From the IMG/VR virus record IMGVR_UViG_3300024229_000994, positions 1-58,877 of that record: a stretch of 58,877 nucleotides of DNA; one strand, written 5' to 3'. Positions 1 through 8,672 of the stretch are shown piece by piece; position 1 is the stretch's first letter, and the number at the start of each line of letters is the position of its first letter. The stretch is from a virus. The translations under genes and the position numbers were made by a program. Below the pieces are notes generated by a model. The model made no database searches and was not told the origin of the DNA. It saw only the letters and a program-made list of their open reading frames with translations.

Positions 1-420
1 GTCAAAACTAATAGCGATATAATCCGCAAAGTCTGACATATACCGATAGCAATCAACAATTTCATCATACGTCTTACCTTGCACAGCTCCAATTTTTAAT
101 CCAGGCAGGTCGGGGTATTTAGCTGTAAAGCTTTGAAAACTCTCCATAGTAGCGTAACCATCTTCAAGTACATCAGGCACAATATAAAAGCTTGGCTTTA
201 ATTCTTTTGCATACGTAGCAAACTTATCCGGGTCGAACGCTTCTCCTAATTCAAAAATACTATTATCGAGTAGTACCTGTCTGCCCATTTTAATTGAATT
301 TTTAAAGAAATTATAATATTCAGGATGCGTTTCGAATAAATGAACTAACGCGTAATCGTAATCATTGTATGATCTAGACTCTTCTAGGAATGAGATCGGA
401 CTTTCATGTGATATATACAT
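1..420 (-). CDS. dpdA: DpdA-like guanine transglycosylase (3' end outside window)
   Basis: The frame stays open from an ATG at 420 to the left edge (140 codons, C-terminus missing). The product looks like the TGT/DpdA fold, which exchanges guanine for a 7-deazaguanine base in tRNA or DNA. Visible motifs are DNSIFE at residues 52-57, where TGT enzymes have the D-S-G-x-F/Y active-site segment, PDV at 82-84, and GAVQG at 111-115, close to the GxVQG base-binding loop. FolE2, QueD and QueE elsewhere in the window make the expected substrate, so a DNA-modifying role (DpdA) is inferred rather than tRNA queuosine. A TTGAAA-16-TATAAT promoter lies 6 bases upstream of the ATG. The subfamily cannot be assigned from this fragment. 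Confidence 0.72.
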   Translation of the reverse strand, partial: MYISHESPISFLEESRSYNDYDYALVHLFETHPEYYNFFKNSIKMGRQVLLDNSIFELGEAFDPDKFATYAKELKPSFYIVPDVLEDGYATMESFQSFTAKYPDLPGLKIGAVQGKTYDEIVDCYRYMSDFADYIAISFD

Positions 421-426
421 ACGTAT

Positions 427-454
427 ATTATAACCTATAAAACAGGTATTTCAA
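427..454 (-). promoter_or_regulatory. Sigma70-like promoter of the dpdA-like gene
   Basis: On the minus strand TTGAAA (449-454) and TATAAT (427-432) are separated by 16 bases, and the -10 box ends 6 bases before the ATG at 420. The expected transcript would start at the start codon. Confidence 0.65.
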
Positions 455-462
455 GTTAAATA
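455..462 (+). promoter_or_regulatory. T4-late-type promoter GTTAAATA
   Basis: The octamer GTTAAATA is followed by exactly 5 bases and the ATG at 468. This matches the window-wide late-promoter spacing and abuts the divergent dpdA promoter. Confidence 0.5.
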
Positions 463-467
463 TATGT

Positions 468-1103
468 ATGGCATGTAAAAATTTTAGTACCGATAAGCTG
501 ACTAATAAATTGAAGGAGATTAACCCATCGCTTATTGAAGATAAATCACCGAAAATAAAAACAACAAAAATCACTGAAGCTTTTACGGCTGTAACTTCCG
601 ACATTAAAGGTAAGATTACGAGCGCGGTCGAAAATTTTAAAAATTTCAAAACCGGTCAGCTACCCGAAGTAAAGGTACCAAAAATTGATATTGATGCGTA
701 TTTAGAAAAGATAGACGATCCTGTTAGTAAGAGCCTTAATAAGTTTAGTAGAGTGAGAGAACTTATTAATACTGAAAAACAACAGCTAGAAGCAAATTTA
801 AAAAATCAATTTGACTGTACCGATACTGGTGAAGTATCATCTAGCGAGGTTTCAGTATCCGTAGGTGATATATTTAATAATGTAAAACAGAGTGTTAAAG
901 GTATCACAAATAACCAGCTACGCGATTTTAATAAAAATGCAAATAGTCAGATAGAAGTTGTTAATAGTATTACTGCAGATGTAGTAGAGTCTGGTAAAGC
1001 TGCTGCAGCGAAGGGATTATCAGATGGAGAAAAAGCTAAAACGCAGCTTAAATCTCTAGATACTCTCAATACGCTTGTTGATAACAATAAAGGTAACCTT
1101 TAA
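468..1103 (+). CDS. Hypothetical protein upstream of baseplate gp5-like gene
   Basis: This 211-residue protein was not recognised. It is rich in Lys, Asn, Ser and Asp, has no obvious signal peptide or membrane segment, and is predicted mostly helical with heptad-like stretches around residues 90-125 and 140-200. It sits 13 bases upstream of the gp5-like baseplate gene in the same direction and has a late-type promoter 5 bases before its ATG. A structural or baseplate-associated role is inferred from position only. Confidence 0.6.
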   Translation: MACKNFSTDKLTNKLKEINPSLIEDKSPKIKTTKITEAFTAVTSDIKGKITSAVENFKNFKTGQLPEVKVPKIDIDAYLEKIDDPVSKSLNKFSRVRELINTEKQQLEANLKNQFDCTDTGEVSSSEVSVSVGDIFNNVKQSVKGITNNQLRDFNKNANSQIEVVNSITADVVESGKAAAAKGLSDGEKAKTQLKSLDTLNTLVDNNKGNL

Positions 1104-1116
1104 ATACTACTAGGAC

Positions 1117-3357
1117 ATGAAAAAATATTACGGTAATCATATAGGCATTGTTATACAGAACAATGATCCGGATAAAGCTGGTAAAATAAAGGTATTTGTA
1201 CCTCATATTTCGTCAACTATTTACAACGACTGGGTCAGGGCCAGTAAGAATAAAAGTTTAAAGTTTATTGGTAATAATATTAATGAAGATTTGACGGGAA
1301 TATTGGATGATCTTAAGAGAATAACCCCGTGGTGCGATTGTGCAGCGCCACTCGCCGGGGAGAGTTCGAGTGGTAGATTTAATAATTATAATTTGACCGG
1401 TAGTGTATCAGATAGTAATTTCATTGATACGGTGACCAGTGCTACATCAGCATTAACAGGTGAAGGAGCCGCTCCTAGTAATTTTTATGATGAAGCAATC
1501 AGAATAAACGATGCATTTGCTGATGCAGCAAATAATATAAATAGACCTAACCCGCTCTCATATGAATATAAACCTAACGGGTACTCTAATGAAGCGAAAG
1601 GTGCTTTTTGTATACCGGCGGTCGGAGCGCATGTCTGGGTATTTTTTAGAGAGGGTAATCCTAATTTTCCTGTATATTTTGCTGCTAGTTTCGGTCAATC
1701 AGATTGGCAGGGTATATACGAATCTCAAAATGAACCGGGTATAGATTACCCGGGAAGTTATGAGAATAAAAACCCGAGTATAGCTGAATACAATAACAAC
1801 GTTGAAGCATATAGAAATAAGTATGTTATTAATCAAAAAGGAGGAACGTTAGAGTTTGTAAATAGTGACTTAAATGAAAAGGTAAGATTGACACATTATT
1901 CTGGTTCATTCAAGGAAATGAATAATCAGTCAACTGTTGAGTTAGCTAGTAAGAATAACCAAAAACTTACGCTTAATGATTCATATGATACAGTAAGAGG
2001 TTTTAAGAATGAATATACCGGTAAGAATTTAGATGAAATTGTTTACAGAGACAAATATAAAAAGATAGGTTCGCTTAACACGGAATATTTCGAAAAATGG
2101 AGAGACGTAGTTGCTGGTATACAGGAATTTAAACAGTTGTTCGAGATAAAGAGAACTAATGATAATAGTGTTAAGAATGACGATGGTGTAACTGTCTTAA
2201 AGAGAAATAGTCTCTTACAGGAAAGATCCGGTGATTTTACAACATACCCCGTCACGGATGGTAGTATACAATACGGGGCGTTAACTAATACAAATAGCTT
2301 ACCGACATACTCTATGGTAGCTGATAATGACGGTGATGGTCCACAAGACTGGACAGATAGTCAAAAGGCAGGTCCTATTAATTCAAATCCATCTGCTGCC
2401 AGTTGGCCTGCAGAGAGTGGACGTGAATGGGGCCCAGGCGGTACCGGTAAGAGTATATCAACTCAAGATGGTACATGGGATATTGAAGAAAATAAAGATA
2501 AGCTAAAGGAAATTATTGAAGCTAGCTTGCCAGAACTTACTGAGATAGAAAACGAGCTTGGAGTCGGTGGTAGTGAAGTTATCCAAATAACTAAACATAA
2601 AATGGAAACTATCGGAATGCTAATGAACGATTTCGGAAGTATTCGTTTGGATAACATCGGTAAGTTAGTTAATAATGAGGTTCTAGTAGATTCAAACGCA
2701 GTTTATATGAATAAATCTGATAGCCCGTTAGTAGAGTACGTACATGTACAAGACTTACCGGGTGGTGATTATACATTAAATGTATGTAATAGATTCAATG
2801 TCATGGTAGGAGCAGGTGGGTTAAACCTCAAATCATACGGTGCTACTAATATAACTGGTACTATTACAAATATGGTAGGTGAGCAGGTTAATATAGCTTC
2901 CGAGAATGAAGTTAATATTGACGCAGGTACTATTAATATCAGCGCGGATATACTCAGATTGAGAAACAAGAGACAGCGACAAATATTAATTGAGAATAGT
3001 CTCGGAGTTAATAACAACGTTATTATTGGTGGTGGTCTACACGTGGAGGGAGAAACTTATTTGCAACACGTAACGGCGCCAGTCGAGTATCAGAAGACGG
3101 AGCCGACAATAGTATACAGTAAACTTAAAAACGGTTTAAGTTTCAGCGCGGAAATTGACGGTAATGCAGCAGATGTAGTATTAACAAGCGACAGCAACGA
3201 TAATCTAGTTGCCGGGTATGAACATTCCCATGTATTCCCGAATTTACCGTTGACATTACTAGCATCTAATCAAGCTGTTAGATCTGCTGCGTCAGAGCTT
3301 AATAATGGGAGTGTTAGGTCAGATGCTGACCCACAACACAATGAAGGTAAAGGATAA
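1117..3357 (+). CDS. 5: Baseplate hub / spike protein, gp5-like without lysozyme domain
   Basis: This 746-residue protein resembles the gp5/VgrG spike family. The N-terminus (residues 5-35, with IGIVIQNNDPDKAGKIKV) and a segment near 160-190 ending in HVWVFFREGNPNFPVYF form the usual OB-fold. Residues about 560-660 contain short repeated V/I-N-I-x-A strands (NIASENEVNIDAGTINI) typical of the trimeric beta-helix needle. T4 gp5 carries an internal lysozyme domain; no lysozyme motif is visible here, and the middle part is Asn/Ser/Asp-rich linker. An AGGA ribosome-binding site precedes the ATG, which is unusual in this window. It would form the membrane-piercing tip of the tail. Confidence 0.75.
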   Translation: MKKYYGNHIGIVIQNNDPDKAGKIKVFVPHISSTIYNDWVRASKNKSLKFIGNNINEDLTGILDDLKRITPWCDCAAPLAGESSSGRFNNYNLTGSVSDSNFIDTVTSATSALTGEGAAPSNFYDEAIRINDAFADAANNINRPNPLSYEYKPNGYSNEAKGAFCIPAVGAHVWVFFREGNPNFPVYFAASFGQSDWQGIYESQNEPGIDYPGSYENKNPSIAEYNNNVEAYRNKYVINQKGGTLEFVNSDLNEKVRLTHYSGSFKEMNNQSTVELASKNNQKLTLNDSYDTVRGFKNEYTGKNLDEIVYRDKYKKIGSLNTEYFEKWRDVVAGIQEFKQLFEIKRTNDNSVKNDDGVTVLKRNSLLQERSGDFTTYPVTDGSIQYGALTNTNSLPTYSMVADNDGDGPQDWTDSQKAGPINSNPSAASWPAESGREWGPGGTGKSISTQDGTWDIEENKDKLKEIIEASLPELTEIENELGVGGSEVIQITKHKMETIGMLMNDFGSIRLDNIGKLVNNEVLVDSNAVYMNKSDSPLVEYVHVQDLPGGDYTLNVCNRFNVMVGAGGLNLKSYGATNITGTITNMVGEQVNIASENEVNIDAGTINISADILRLRNKRQRQILIENSLGVNNNVIIGGGLHVEGETYLQHVTAPVEYQKTEPTIVYSKLKNGLSFSAEIDGNAADVVLTSDSNDNLVAGYEHSHVFPNLPLTLLASNQAVRSAASELNNGSVRSDADPQHNEGKG

Positions 3358-3404
3358 AAAACTTAACTTTTACCTGTATTTTATTACCCGACAGGTCATT
3401 TTAT

Positions 3405-3412
3405 AATAAATA
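3405..3412 (+). promoter_or_regulatory. Possible late promoter AATAAATA with a leader
   Basis: AATAAATA lies about 86 bases upstream of the gene at 3499. Unlike most late-type boxes here it would leave a leader of about 80 bases, which includes a 16-codon reading frame at 3452-3502. Confidence 0.35.
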
Positions 3413-3498
3413 GTATTATAGCTGCTCATAATTAAAGTAGATATATCGACGATGAAAAATCAACAACAATTAACCCTTAACCTCTCCTTATATAACAA

Positions 3499-3801
3499 AT
3501 GAATGCTACTGAAAAAACGCGTTTAGATAGAATTGAGGAGAAGATCGATAAGATGGCAGATGCTATCATTGCTCTGGCTCGTGCTGAAGAAAAGATATCT
3601 AATCTCGATGAAACAACTCGAATTATCTTAAAGCGAATGGTAGCTCAAGAAGAACGTTTAAGGGTAGTTGAGCAGCAGCAAGCAGACGCTGAAGGAACAC
3701 TAAAGACAATCAAATCCATTGCTTGGACATTTGTTTCGGCAATTATCACCGCTCTCGGCGGTGCTATTATATGGATGTTAGGGTTTCCAGGTAATGAGTA
3801 A
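3499..3801 (+). CDS. Small coiled-coil protein with C-terminal membrane anchor (XhlA/holin-accessory-like)
   Basis: The 100-residue product has a charged, heptad-rich N-terminal two thirds (residues 1-72) followed by one hydrophobic segment (about 74-94, rich in Ile, Ala, Gly and Trp). This layout matches XhlA/hemolysin-type phage accessory proteins that act with holins at the inner membrane. The sequence shows only coiled coil plus anchor, so the lysis role is a guess. A 16-codon reading frame (3452-3502) overlaps its start codon by ATGA and could couple its translation. Confidence 0.55.
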   Translation: MNATEKTRLDRIEEKIDKMADAIIALARAEEKISNLDETTRIILKRMVAQEERLRVVEQQQADAEGTLKTIKSIAWTFVSAIITALGGAIIWMLGFPGNE

Positions 3802-3818
3802 ACAGTTAAAGCTTCAAG

Positions 3819-4292
3819 CTATTTAGCTCGATTAACTAGCCATTCACGTCTGTGGTTTTTATTCCACAAAAAAACCGCTTTATATCTTCCAATATCGCGG
3901 CCAGCTTTTTCTGATTCTATCCATTTCAATTTATCGATTTCCTGTTGCTCTTGCTTGAGAAATTGATAGTAGCTTGAATTCTGAAAATCATCTGTAGCCA
4001 TTATATCAGTATTTAATCTGCATCGGTACATAAAATATACTATTATCATAATTAAGCTGCAAATACTACCTAAAGTATAATTTGTTAATAATACAGCATT
4101 AAACCCTATTGTATAAATAGTATATATACTAGCACAGAGATATCCAATAAGAGATAGAACAAATAACGAAATACTTATATCTTGCACTTTTTTTGTTTTT
4201 ATAGATTTTACTATTTGCGGGACATAACAAATAGCAAAACATACGGTGTAAACCCAACCAATAACTTCCATTCTATTACTTAGTAGCTCCAA
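3819..4292 (-). CDS. PQ-loop (SemiSWEET-like) membrane protein with extra C-terminal domain
   Basis: Residues 8-92 contain three predicted membrane helices. The first ends in YVPQIVKSIKTK (23-34), the hallmark of PQ-loop/SWEET transporters. One three-helix unit is the size of a bacterial SemiSWEET, which dimerises to move sugars. A hydrophilic tail of about 60 residues follows, ending in a Trp-rich basic stretch (WNKNHRREW); its function is unknown. The gene overlaps the end of the upstream pyrimidine-dimer-glycosylase-like gene by 13 bases. An internal ATG at residue 8 is an alternative start. Transport substrate is not predictable. Confidence 0.65.
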   Translation of the reverse strand: MELLSNRMEVIGWVYTVCFAICYVPQIVKSIKTKKVQDISISLFVLSLIGYLCASIYTIYTIGFNAVLLTNYTLGSICSLIMIIVYFMYRCRLNTDIMATDDFQNSSYYQFLKQEQQEIDKLKWIESEKAGRDIGRYKAVFLWNKNHRREWLVNRAK

Positions 4293-4720
4293 AAATATTC
4301 TATTTCTTTGCCAACTCTTTTAAATTTTTCCTTATAATAATTATTATCTTTCTTTATAAGATTGCTTCTATGAGATAAATGTACACGTGCATCGTTAACG
4401 AATTTCGGATAAACTACAGGTCTTGATTTGTCAAAATGAGCTTCTATCTTTTCAGTGCATGTATCTTTATAGCCTCTACGTTTCCATTCTTTGCAGATAG
4501 ATAGACCGTATAGACATAAAGCATTTGTATAGTCGCCTTTATCATTATACCACATTTTCCTAGCCGGGTGATTCCTCCACCCTTTAACCGGCTCGTTATT
4601 CTTAAGCTTTTTAATGCTATTTAGTAACTGTAGAACCTCAACTCGCTGCTTGCCGAGTCTTCTGTAGTCTAAAGCTTTAGCTGATTCTTTAAATGATGCG
4701 TAAGGTAAAAAGGTCTGCAT
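4280..4720 (-). CDS. Pyrimidine dimer DNA glycosylase-like protein (Pyr_excise / MSMEG_6728-type)
   Basis: The 146-residue product begins MQTFLPYASF, then has LDYRRLGKQRVE (18-29) and GWRNHPARKMW (47-57), the conserved blocks of the family related to T4 endonuclease V. Members are associated with removal of UV-induced pyrimidine dimers, although the catalytic activity of this subgroup is less certain than that of T4 DenV. Its MQTF start resembles the capsid leaders found elsewhere here, but that segment belongs to the enzyme fold, so it is not counted as cargo. A TATAAT box lies 6 bases upstream of the ATG. Confidence 0.7.
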   Translation of the reverse strand: MQTFLPYASFKESAKALDYRRLGKQRVEVLQLLNSIKKLKNNEPVKGWRNHPARKMWYNDKGDYTNALCLYGLSICKEWKRRGYKDTCTEKIEAHFDKSRPVVYPKFVNDARVHLSHRSNLIKKDNNYYKEKFKRVGKEIEYFWSY

Positions 4721-4726
4721 TCATAT

Positions 4727-4732
4727 ATTATA
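4727..4732 (-). promoter_or_regulatory. -10 box TATAAT upstream of glycosylase-like gene
   Basis: TATAAT on the minus strand ends 6 bases before the ATG at 4720. No good -35 box is visible 16-17 bases further upstream. Confidence 0.4.
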
Positions 4733-4743
4733 TGAAAGTTCCT

Positions 4744-5007
4744 TTATATACTGATGTACTGATCAATAAGTTTTTTAAGCTCGTCTTTTGTAATTATACC
4801 AACAGTAGTATTCAGCTCGACTCCATTTTTACATATAACGGTTGTTGGAATTGATCTAACATTAAATTTCTGTGTATTTAAACTATCATCATCTACGTCA
4901 ATGTTTTTAATTTCGAGATCTGAATAATTCGCCGTAACTTCGTCGAATATTTCCTTATAAGCTTTACAGGGACCGCACCATTTTGCAGAGAATTTATAAA
5001 TTTCCAT
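4744..5007 (-). CDS. Thioredoxin / NrdC-like redox protein
   Basis: This 87-residue protein has the thioredoxin active site WCGPC at residues 10-14, a central Asp-rich strand turn and the cis-proline segment SIPTTVI. It is at the short end for a thioredoxin fold. Phage thioredoxins typically reduce the C-terminal cysteines of ribonucleotide reductase, and NrdA/NrdB are encoded 5 kb away. However, this gene has a perfect TATAAATA late-type promoter 6 bases before the ATG rather than an early one, so a role in virion assembly or late redox control is also possible. Confidence 0.85.
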   Translation of the reverse strand: MEIYKFSAKWCGPCKAYKEIFDEVTANYSDLEIKNIDVDDDSLNTQKFNVRSIPTTVICKNGVELNTTVGIITKDELKKLIDQYISI

Positions 5008-5013
5008 ATATGT

Positions 5014-5021
5014 TATTTATA
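5014..5021 (-). promoter_or_regulatory. T4-late-type promoter TATAAATA (thioredoxin)
   Basis: Perfect TATAAATA on the minus strand, 6 bases upstream of the thioredoxin ATG. Confidence 0.65.
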
Positions 5022-5097
5022 TAGAAATTTAACTGAAATCAATGAACGCTAAAAAATACCAACTATCTCCTGTTTAGTTACCTCGATCTTTAACTAT

Positions 5098-8000
5098 TTA
5101 TAACATTGTCTGCAACCATGCACATACTCTCGCACTTGTGAGTGCGACATTTCCATCTTTAACTGTTCTAAAATTAATTACATCGTTTTCATCGAATATT
5201 ATATTTAAATTTGAAACAACCTCTACCTGTGATTTTTTAGAACTAGAGCTTGATAAAGGGTGTGTTATTACACCTTTCGCGCCAGTAGCAACACCATTTT
5301 TATAAACCTCTACTTCGATATCCTCAGTAGTTGTATTTCCCGATGAAATTTCAACATTTAATGATACCTTTAATAGTTTTGATTTAAATGCAATTGGTAT
5401 ACCTTGTTTCGCAGGTGTTTCATCCCCATTTCCAAAGCTCCATTCAAGCCCATCATCTGTAATATCCGCGGCTTCTTCTGACCATATTGGATATACTGAA
5501 CCATAGATATTATCAGCTTGAACATATCCATCAACATCGATACCATCAGATTTAATATTAAGAGTCTCATTATCATAACCAATCTTAACTGTAGAAGCGT
5601 CTTTATTATAAACGTTCTTACCTATAGCAATACAATCTGAATCGGTTTGACATCCTGGGCCGATCTGGAAAGCTTTATAGTTACCTACATTATCACTATC
5701 GAAGTTCAATAAAATATCTCCTATAGTTTCGTTATGTATACCATCAAAACTTCCTTTATACAGTGTCCACCCTGTACCATCGAATGGCGCAAAAGATGTT
5801 AAATCTGCCTGACTAAGTCTATTACCATATATTATAATGGCACTCAAGCCGTCTCCATCTGGATCTGGGTCAAGCACCCACCCATCTTTAAATATTTCTA
5901 AATCTCCTCGCCCGTCAGTAATAAAAACAATATGTTCATTTTGAATGAGATTATGTGGAGTATCCCATGTAGCTTTAAGAGTTTCATCTGTTAAGCGCGC
6001 TGGACTAAAGTTTGTTTTTGAATAATGTGATAAACTAACTTGATTGTTTGGATTTACCGCATTCTCCGCGGCAACTGTACTTAAACTAACCGAACCAGGC
6101 GATAAAGCACTTTGATCTGTTCCAAGCGGTACTTCTTGTGTTGTTTTATAATTACCGCCATATAATTCAATGGAAAATGTATCAGTTGTTACTGCTGAAA
6201 CTTTTCCAAATAACGCGGCTGCGACAATTGGGCCCTCAAAAGAAGTGGAAAACGACATTCTCACATTTTGACCTAAGGAAATACCGTGCCCCGCTAATGT
6301 AACTACTACAGGTTCTGATTTTTTAAGTGGCGTAGTATTTGTGATAAATGGTACCTGTGTTTCAGAACTACGATTACTTGAATTTTGTAAAGCCGATACA
6401 TCAAGAGTGGCTGCAGATAAATTAACAGTGTTCCATATATTTACAGTTCTAGCAACCTTATGCCAAGCCCAGAACGCAGCTTTATTATTGCGTAAAAAGT
6501 TATCTGGAATCGCATAATATTTTTCTTGAACTCTTAGAATATTAAGAGCATCATCATCACTATTATTAATTCTATCAATAACAGTTAGATTATGGAAATG
6601 ATTTGAACCTGAAGCAAACCCACCACTGAATCCACTTTGCTTAAAAAGGTCGTGTCCAATCGTTGCCGGACCTTCGACTACTAAATTGGAGCTTGGGTTA
6701 CTAGGTAGATTTGATTTAATTCTCAGACCATTCCCACCATGATTAGTGTTTATATCAACTCTTTTATTAAATTCAGAATATCCTTCTACGCTTAATTCTT
6801 CAGTAACATTTAAATTGTTAACGAACGTGGTGTTCTCAGCATTTGATGTTAAACCGCTACCAACGATGAATGAATCAGCGTGACTTACTGTATTATTAGA
6901 ACCACCTAAAATGCCTGAACGGGCACCACTAGCAATATTATTTTGACCACTACCTATAAATGAACTATTACCACCAGCTGTATTATCTTGCCCGCTACCT
7001 ATAAATGAACTATCTCCACTAGCAGTATTACGGAAACCACCTACAACTGAACTAGTCATACTAGCAGTATTACGGAAACCAGCGCCTACAAATGAACTAC
7101 TACCACTAGCTGTATTATCTTGACCATTACCTATAAACGAACGAGACCCACTAGCAGTATTACGGACACCACCTAATACTGTTGCGTGATCTCCGCTAGC
7201 GGTATTAGTTTCCGTTCCACCTATAATCTTCCCAAAAGCGGATAACGCTGCTACAGATAAGCTACCATTCATCGTACCACCATTTGCAAATTGCTTAGCA
7301 ACACTACCACCTCCAGAAGACATCTCTATCAATCTCTTGATAGACATCATTTCATTCTGGAATTGTTTTGAAATATCTAGTTTAAGAGAATTAAGCTGTT
7401 TATCATTTATCTTCTCACTTAGTATCTCTTTTACTTCACCTTTATTTAAATTATTTAAATTTTCTAATAATTGTTTATATTTTTTATCCTCTTCATCGGA
7501 AAATATATTAAGCTTTTCATTAATATTAGATAATTCATCAGCAAGTATTTTTTCAACTTCATCTCTTTTTATATCAACTTGTTCGTTAATTTCTGAAATT
7601 GTATTTTTTAGCGATGTTTCAATCTCAGTTTTATTATCAGATATTTTCCCAACAACAGCTGTCAATGTATCAACTTTATAATCTTCGACCTTGTCGTTAA
7701 TTTTTTTAACTTTAAAGTTAATTTTTTCTTCAATACTTTCCGTTTTAGATTGTATTAAATTATTTGTTTTTTCTTGAAGTTTATCAATTTTTCTATTACT
7801 ATCATGTAGGGTGATATCTAACTGATCATTTAAATCCTTTATTTTATTATCTAAATTATTGTTGATATTAACAATATTTTCAGATAAAATCTTAGCTAAT
7901 TCTTCCTTATTTAAATTAGATAATTTATCTACTTTAGAAAGAATTTCTTTATTATTTTCATCAATAGAAAGTGTAATATCATCTATATTACTTTTAATGA

Positions 8001-8580
8001 GATTGTTTACCTTTTTATCGTTACTTGATAAAAAGTCAATATATTGTTCATATAGTTCTTGCCTAATACTTTCAGATTTTTCATTTAAGTATTCTTCAGC
8101 TTGTTTAGCAATTAATTGTTTTTGTTTTTTATATTCTTCTAATTTATTATCATATAGTTTTTGAGCCTTTTCTTGACTCTCTTTAATTATCTTTTCCGAT
8201 ACATCTCTAACCTTATCTTCGTAGATAGTATTGGAAGGTATAACCTTTTTAACCTTCTCTTCAATTATAGTCTTAACTGGAGTTTTTTGAATACTTTTTA
8301 AAAATTGAAGATGATTTTCGTTAAGAAATAATTCACTTTCCCCGCTTTCAACTAATAAAGCCTCGCATTTATACTTTTTATTATTTTTAATTGCTTCAAA
8401 ACTAACAATAGGTAACCCGTCCGATGTACCTACCTTCTCAACGATAATGTTTTTATCGTTGTACATACATTCATATACATCAAAAAATATTTCTTTTTTA
8501 CTTGTAACTTTAAGAACATTTTTATTATCATCTGTAAATTTTGGTGTAATATCGACACCGAACACGGACCATTGACTCAT
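5098..8580 (-). CDS. Long tail fibre-like protein with coiled coil and YadA-head repeats
   Basis: This is the largest gene in the window (1160 residues). Residues 1-100 form a small N-terminal domain, probably the virion attachment end. Residues 110-410 are an almost continuous Lys/Glu/Asn-rich coiled coil. A Gly-rich hinge (about 423-440) leads into eight 15-residue N-T-A-S-G repeats (about 459-577) like the left-handed beta-roll head of trimeric autotransporter adhesins. The remaining 580 residues are beta-rich with no enzymatic motif seen. A trimeric fibre that binds the host surface is the natural reading. A perfect TATAAATA late promoter lies 5 bases upstream of the ATG. Confidence 0.75.
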   Translation of the reverse strand: MSQWSVFGVDITPKFTDDNKNVLKVTSKKEIFFDVYECMYNDKNIIVEKVGTSDGLPIVSFEAIKNNKKYKCEALLVESGESELFLNENHLQFLKSIQKTPVKTIIEEKVKKVIPSNTIYEDKVRDVSEKIIKESQEKAQKLYDNKLEEYKKQKQLIAKQAEEYLNEKSESIRQELYEQYIDFLSSNDKKVNNLIKSNIDDITLSIDENNKEILSKVDKLSNLNKEELAKILSENIVNINNNLDNKIKDLNDQLDITLHDSNRKIDKLQEKTNNLIQSKTESIEEKINFKVKKINDKVEDYKVDTLTAVVGKISDNKTEIETSLKNTISEINEQVDIKRDEVEKILADELSNINEKLNIFSDEEDKKYKQLLENLNNLNKGEVKEILSEKINDKQLNSLKLDISKQFQNEMMSIKRLIEMSSGGGSVAKQFANGGTMNGSLSVAALSAFGKIIGGTETNTASGDHATVLGGVRNTASGSRSFIGNGQDNTASGSSSFVGAGFRNTASMTSSVVGGFRNTASGDSSFIGSGQDNTAGGNSSFIGSGQNNIASGARSGILGGSNNTVSHADSFIVGSGLTSNAENTTFVNNLNVTEELSVEGYSEFNKRVDINTNHGGNGLRIKSNLPSNPSSNLVVEGPATIGHDLFKQSGFSGGFASGSNHFHNLTVIDRINNSDDDALNILRVQEKYYAIPDNFLRNNKAAFWAWHKVARTVNIWNTVNLSAATLDVSALQNSSNRSSETQVPFITNTTPLKKSEPVVVTLAGHGISLGQNVRMSFSTSFEGPIVAAALFGKVSAVTTDTFSIELYGGNYKTTQEVPLGTDQSALSPGSVSLSTVAAENAVNPNNQVSLSHYSKTNFSPARLTDETLKATWDTPHNLIQNEHIVFITDGRGDLEIFKDGWVLDPDPDGDGLSAIIIYGNRLSQADLTSFAPFDGTGWTLYKGSFDGIHNETIGDILLNFDSDNVGNYKAFQIGPGCQTDSDCIAIGKNVYNKDASTVKIGYDNETLNIKSDGIDVDGYVQADNIYGSVYPIWSEEAADITDDGLEWSFGNGDETPAKQGIPIAFKSKLLKVSLNVEISSGNTTTEDIEVEVYKNGVATGAKGVITHPLSSSSSKKSQVEVVSNLNIIFDENDVINFRTVKDGNVALTSARVCAWLQTML
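6850..7206 (-). repeat. Eight 45-bp coding repeats (YadA-like head motif)
   Basis: Within the fibre gene, eight units of 14-15 codons each begin with N-T/I-A/V-S/G and contain S-F-I/V-G-S-G or a variant. They are diverged tandem repeats encoding parallel beta-roll turns. Such repeats favour length change by recombination and may tune fibre length. Confidence 0.8.
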
Positions 8581-8585
8581 ATAGT

Positions 8586-8593
8586 TATTTATA
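8586..8593 (-). promoter_or_regulatory. T4-late-type promoter TATAAATA (tail fibre)
   Basis: Perfect TATAAATA on the minus strand, exactly 5 bases upstream of the fibre ATG at 8580. Confidence 0.7.
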
Positions 8594-8648
8594 TAGGTTT
8601 ATTAATATTTCCAAGAAAGTATTCAATCTCTTTATGTATTATACCCAC

Positions 8649-8672
8649 AAAAAAAGGTACATACGTACCTTT
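8649..8672 (-). terminator. Rho-independent terminator
   Basis: On the minus strand an 8-bp stem (AAAGGTAC / GTACCTTT) with a 4-base loop is followed by a run of seven T. It lies between an orphan late promoter (8727-8734) and the fibre gene promoter. Confidence 0.7.

Noticed and set aside
428-649. 73-codon open frame on the minus strand
   Set aside because: It lies opposite the real gene at 468-1103 and covers the promoters of both flanking genes; composition looks like an antisense shadow.
3372-3396. ACCTGT...ACAGGT inverted repeat after the gp5-like gene
   Set aside because: Only six pairs with a 13-base loop and no T-run; too weak to call a terminator.
4280-4720. MQTFLPY start considered as another capsid leader
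   Set aside because: The segment is the conserved first strand of the glycosylase-like family and has no I/L-x-E site.
6850-7206. Repeats considered as a CRISPR array
   Set aside because: Units are 45 bp, diverged, in frame within a fibre gene and have no spacers.
7337-8164. Two open frames opposite the fibre coiled coil
   Set aside because: Lys/Glu-rich coding sequence read backwards gives Phe/Ser/Leu-rich false frames; no promoter or start signal fits.
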